Positions 4,717 to 5,560 of a stretch of 5,560 nt of DNA are shown here, in pieces (the first letter of the stretch is position 1; each line of letters starts with the position of its first letter). The stretch lies in the NCBI GenBank assembly GCA_016934695.1, contig JAFGSH010000009.1, positions 1 to 5,560 on the forward strand. Reading direction: 5' to 3'. Origin of the DNA: Deltaproteobacteria bacterium (GTDB lineage: Bacteria > Desulfobacterota > Syntrophia > Syntrophales > UBA2210). The notes beneath the pieces were generated by a model. That model saw only the letters and a program-made list of their open reading frames with translations, was not told where the DNA came from and made no database searches. Both the position numbers and the translations under genes were made by a program.

Positions 4717-5560
4717 ATGAGAAAGTATATTGTCATCACTGTTATGATAGGCGCGGCGGCACTGCTGTTGACGGCGGGATGCCAGAAAAAGGAAAAGACC
4801 GTGGAACTGACCTACAGCATATTCTTTCCGCCTACCCACAGCCAGTGCCAGGCGGCCATATCGTGGGCCGAGGAGGTCGAGAAACGTTCCGGAGGACGGA
4901 TAAAGATCATTACCTTTCCGGGCGGCACCCTGACAAAAGCGGATCAGTGCTACGACGGGGTGGTAAAGGGAATATCGGACATCGGGATGTCCTGCTTCGC
5001 ATATACGAGGGGGCGTTTCCCGGTGATGGCAGTCGTCGATCTCCCCTTCGGATATCCCAACGGCCTTGTGGCAACCCGTGTCGCCAACGAATTCGCCAGG
5101 GAGATGTCTCCGGAGGAACTGGCTGACGTCAAGGTCCTGTACATACACGCCCATGGCCCCGGCCTGCTGAGCACCAAGAAACCGGTCAGGGCGCTGGAGG
5201 ATGTCAAGGGAATGAAGATCCGTTCGACGGGTCTGAGTGCCAAGATCGTTGAGGCCCTCGGCGGGGTGCCTGTCGCGATGCCCCAGCCAGACACCTACGA
5301 GGCCCTTCAGAAGGGTGTGGTTGAAGGGACATTCACCCCGATAGAGACCCTCAAGGGATGGAAACAGGCGGAGGTGATCGACCACACAACCCAGTGCACC
5401 GGGGTCGGGTACACCACCGCCATGTTCGTCGTGATGAACCTCGATAAGTGGAACGCCCTGTCGAAGGAACTCAAACAAATCGTAGAAGCGGTCAGCACGG
5501 AGTGGGTCGATGTACACGGGGCTGCCTGGGACAAGAGCGACGATGAGGGGCGCGCGTACA
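4717..5560 (+). CDS. TRAP transporter substrate-binding protein, DctP family, lipoprotein form (3' end cut by window)
   Basis: This is the extracytoplasmic receptor of a tripartite ATP-independent transporter, which captures a small organic acid and hands it to the membrane subunits (DctQ/DctM type). The window holds 281 residues of an expected 330-350, and the frame is open at the end. The signal peptide [19 protein letters not shown] has a lipobox with C22 as the lipidated residue, followed by a KKEK linker. The DctP pattern then runs: [34 protein letters not shown] (50-70), a DLPFGYP segment (108-114), [12 protein letters not shown] with R169 at the usual carboxylate-binding arginine, [20 protein letters not shown] and [10 protein letters not shown]. 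The ATG at 4717 has a G-rich ribosome binding site (GAGGGGGG) six bases upstream. Cysteines 44, 78, 93 and 227 are unusual in number for a periplasmic receptor. Genes for the membrane subunits should follow beyond the window. The substrate cannot be told. Confidence 0.93.
   Translation, partial: MRKYIVITVMIGAAALLLTAGCQKKEKTVELTYSIFFPPTHSQCQAAISWAEEVEKRSGGRIKIITFPGGTLTKADQCYDGVVKGISDIGMSCFAYTRGRFPVMAVVDLPFGYPNGLVATRVANEFAREMSPEELADVKVLYIHAHGPGLLSTKKPVRALEDVKGMKIRSTGLSAKIVEALGGVPVAMPQPDTYEALQKGVVEGTFTPIETLKGWKQAEVIDHTTQCTGVGYTTAMFVVMNLDKWNALSKELKQIVEAVSTEWVDVHGAAWDKSDDEGRAY

Noticed and set aside
4669..5517. Minus-strand open frame of 282 codons
   Set aside because: It is antisense to the TRAP receptor, whose signal peptide and DctP motifs are clear.

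Overview
No single diagnostic marker gives the taxon. The GC-rich third codon positions, the his gene set, a small HIT protein closing the his cluster and a TRAP-type receptor would suit an anaerobic Gram-negative bacterium of the Desulfobacterota (former Deltaproteobacteria) type. This is an inference from gene content, not a proof. Lipobox-type signal peptides on two proteins agree with a diderm cell.

The left two thirds (88-3806) is one tightly packed minus-strand operon. In transcription order it holds hisI (phosphoribosyl-AMP cyclohydrolase), hisG (long-form ATP phosphoribosyltransferase), hisB (IGP dehydratase), an unassigned lipoprotein gene, hisA (ProFAR isomerase) and a HIT/Hint-family nucleotide hydrolase gene. 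hisI/hisG overlap by ATGA and lipoprotein/hisA overlap by GTGA. hisG-hisB are 16 bases apart and hisA-HIT 11 bases apart. The four his enzymes cover steps 1, 3, 4 and 7 of histidine synthesis. hisE, hisH, hisF, hisC and hisD are not in the window.

A 218-base divergent intergenic region (3807-4024) carries a good sigma70-like promoter for the his operon. A mirror-image second promoter points at a small plus-strand gene (4025-4324) for a two-helix membrane protein with a charged helical tail. A 392-base non-coding stretch (4325-4716) follows. It holds a candidate promoter, several short dyads and two stem-loops. The second stem-loop lies just before the ribosome binding site of the last gene, a DctP-family TRAP transporter receptor with a lipoprotein signal (4717 to the window end, truncated).

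The most striking non-gene structure is a perfect 17-bp inverted repeat with a 4-base loop inside hisG (3269-3306). The most interesting gene-level oddity is the lipoprotein gene between hisB and hisA, translationally coupled to hisA. I see no CRISPR array, mobile element, tRNA or rRNA, and nothing I would call a new defence or mobile system.
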